Under the pieces are notes generated by a model. The model saw only the letters and a list, made by a program, of their open reading frames with translations. It ran no database searches and was not told the origin of the DNA. Shown one piece after another: positions 8,401 to 8,866 of a DNA stretch of 8,866 bases. Numbering within the stretch: the first letter of the stretch is position 1; every line of letters begins with the position of its first letter. This DNA is from Saprospiraceae bacterium (GTDB taxonomy: Bacteria > Bacteroidota > Bacteroidia > Chitinophagales > Saprospiraceae), in assembly GCA_016706365.1 (NCBI GenBank), contig JADJJU010000022.1, positions 1 to 8,866 of the forward strand, given 5' to 3'. The position numbers were made by a program, and so were the translations under genes.

Positions 8401-8749
8401 TACAGTGGCTCCGGTTGCCCAAAAATCTGTAGTTAATCCAGCAGAACAGTGATATCTTTAAACTTCAATTCAGCCTCATTCAAATACAATTTGCAGCTGT
8501 TTCATTAGCGGTAAAAAGTATATCTTCCAGTCCATCCTTATTAAAATCAGCTATAGCAACTCCTGCTCCGTATAATAATACAAGTAGGTTAATATGTTGT
8601 GTGAATCTGATTCAGCCAGACTGTTGCACAAAATCAATTCCACTTTTGTCGGACGACACTAAAGCCAAAAGGGGTATTCCGGGACTTACAGCCTGTGAAG
8701 GCGAAGATCCCTGGAATACACACTACTTTACAATAGGCCTGCACTTCAT
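5490..8749 (-). pseudogene. CRTAC1-type FG-GAP/VCBS repeat and ASPIC/UnbV lipoprotein, many frameshifts
   Basis: About 1,080 codons, the usual length of this Bacteroidota surface/secreted family, split among all three minus frames by some twenty or more shifts. Pieces in order: start ATG 8749; signal and lipobox KVVCIPGIFAFTGCKS (to 8688); SDKSGIDFVQQ and ESDSHNILTYLYYY; FG-GAP repeats with calcium-type D-x-D-x-DG loops (GAGVAIADFNKDGLEDILF 8514-8570; WPDIYISAAGYDDPSERRNR about 8330-8380; LDHDRDG 8171-8225; SVGDF-NGDNWPDIYVA 7950-8000; CDLGDINTDGF-SDLMVLDML about 7800-7860); RKMAGSMTFYKWGLMLNKGY; SWSALFADWDNDGWKDLYIT 7525-7590; AAYADLDNDGDLDLVVGNIG 7245-7315; ASPIC/UnbV (YQNPVRGFMSHV, KISWPDGYISTETVVTPGQ) about 6965-7170; a second FG-GAP set (SQIFLSDQKGDFIPLDSTSF, DLDRDGLPDIL 6069-6115); LYSKDELKGQIPGV about 5900-5943; LGSGKFEVQYFPLSMQVAYS about 5700-5775; LVLDNAGNAEITTGYQLGYN. 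The family probably forms beta-propellers for glycan or ligand binding. It is probably coupled to the gene 13 bases upstream. Confidence 0.8.
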
Positions 8750-8762
8750 CTTTATTTACAAT

Positions 8763-8866
8763 TTATTTCTCATCAGACATGGAAGGAGGAGTATGTTCCG
8801 GTTTTGGAACCCCATTGCTCATTGGTTTTGGACCCATTACAAATTCAAGTGTATTACCACCCTTGA
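8763..8866 (-). CDS. 3' end of a probable GH92 alpha-mannosidase (truncated by the window edge)
   Basis: Only the last 34 codons are inside the window. They read GGNTLEFVMGPKPMSNGVPK, then PEHTPPSMSDEK and TAA (8763-8765). The pattern 'GG-x-L-x-F-x-M-G/S-x-x-P...' close to the C-terminus, followed by a Pro/Ser-rich tail, is typical of the last beta-sandwich strand of GH92 family enzymes (calcium-dependent exo-alpha-mannosidases), which Bacteroidota secrete for host or fungal mannan and N-glycan use. With so few residues the assignment is an inference, and another glycosidase with a similar C-terminal sandwich is possible. The stop lies 13 bases before the start of the FG-GAP/ASPIC gene on the same strand, so the two are probably one transcript at the edge of a polysaccharide-use locus. 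Confidence 0.5.
   Translation of the reverse strand, partial: KGGNTLEFVMGPKPMSNGVPKPEHTPPSMSDEK

Noticed and set aside
5490..8749. Several separate small FG-GAP genes
   Set aside because: The pieces abut in frame-shifted order and together form one family-length protein with a single signal peptide.
1..8866. CRISPR array, tRNA, rRNA, transposase or defence genes
   Set aside because: I saw no spaced direct repeats, no tRNA-like cloverleaf sequence, and no transposase, integrase or toxin motifs on either strand.

Overview
The window looks like chromosomal or metagenomic DNA from a Bacteroidota bacterium, probably of the Chitinophagia/Saprospiria/Sphingobacteriia type. The evidence is the AT-rich non-coding DNA, a Bacteroidota-style outer-membrane beta-barrel protein ending in Phe, short lipoprotein signals ending in Cys, an ECF sigma factor overlapping a membrane-anchored partner, a tricorn-like S41 peptidase with a DGHTN motif, and a very large FG-GAP/ASPIC-UnbV protein downstream of what looks like the end of a GH92 alpha-mannosidase.

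Layout. Plus strand, left half: an outer-membrane beta-barrel protein (159-950), an ECF sigma-70 factor (1013-1549), a single-TM anti-sigma-like partner overlapping it by ATGA but broken by frameshifts (1546-2180), an NTF2/SnoaL-like lipoprotein with one frameshift (2227-2683), and a secreted S41 peptidase whose first 300 bases are broken and whose PDZ and catalytic core is intact (2741-4125). A gene-poor stretch (4126-4481) and a bidirectional hairpin terminator (4482-4517) separate this from the convergent minus-strand set. Read right to left, that set is: the last 34 codons of a probable GH92 glycosidase (8763-8866), a roughly 1,080-codon CRTAC1-type FG-GAP/ASPIC-UnbV lipoprotein (5490-8749) in many frame-shifted pieces, and a lipocalin-like secreted protein (4547-5363), also in pieces.

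The dominant feature of the window is the number of reading-frame breaks. In every broken gene the protein continues in another frame within a few bases, with family motifs preserved. In the anti-sigma-like gene all four shifts can be repaired by restoring one base in a short A or G run. This points to an uncorrected long-read assembly, or to very recent decay, more than to old pseudogenes. However, three reading frames of 0.5-1.1 kb, one carrying a 13-A run, are fully open, and a few breaks are in-frame stops that a single homopolymer repair does not explain.

I see no CRISPR array, tRNA, rRNA, insertion sequence or defence system. I do not think the window contains a novel system. The coherent biological reading is an envelope/ECF-sigma cluster next to the edge of a glycan-use locus.
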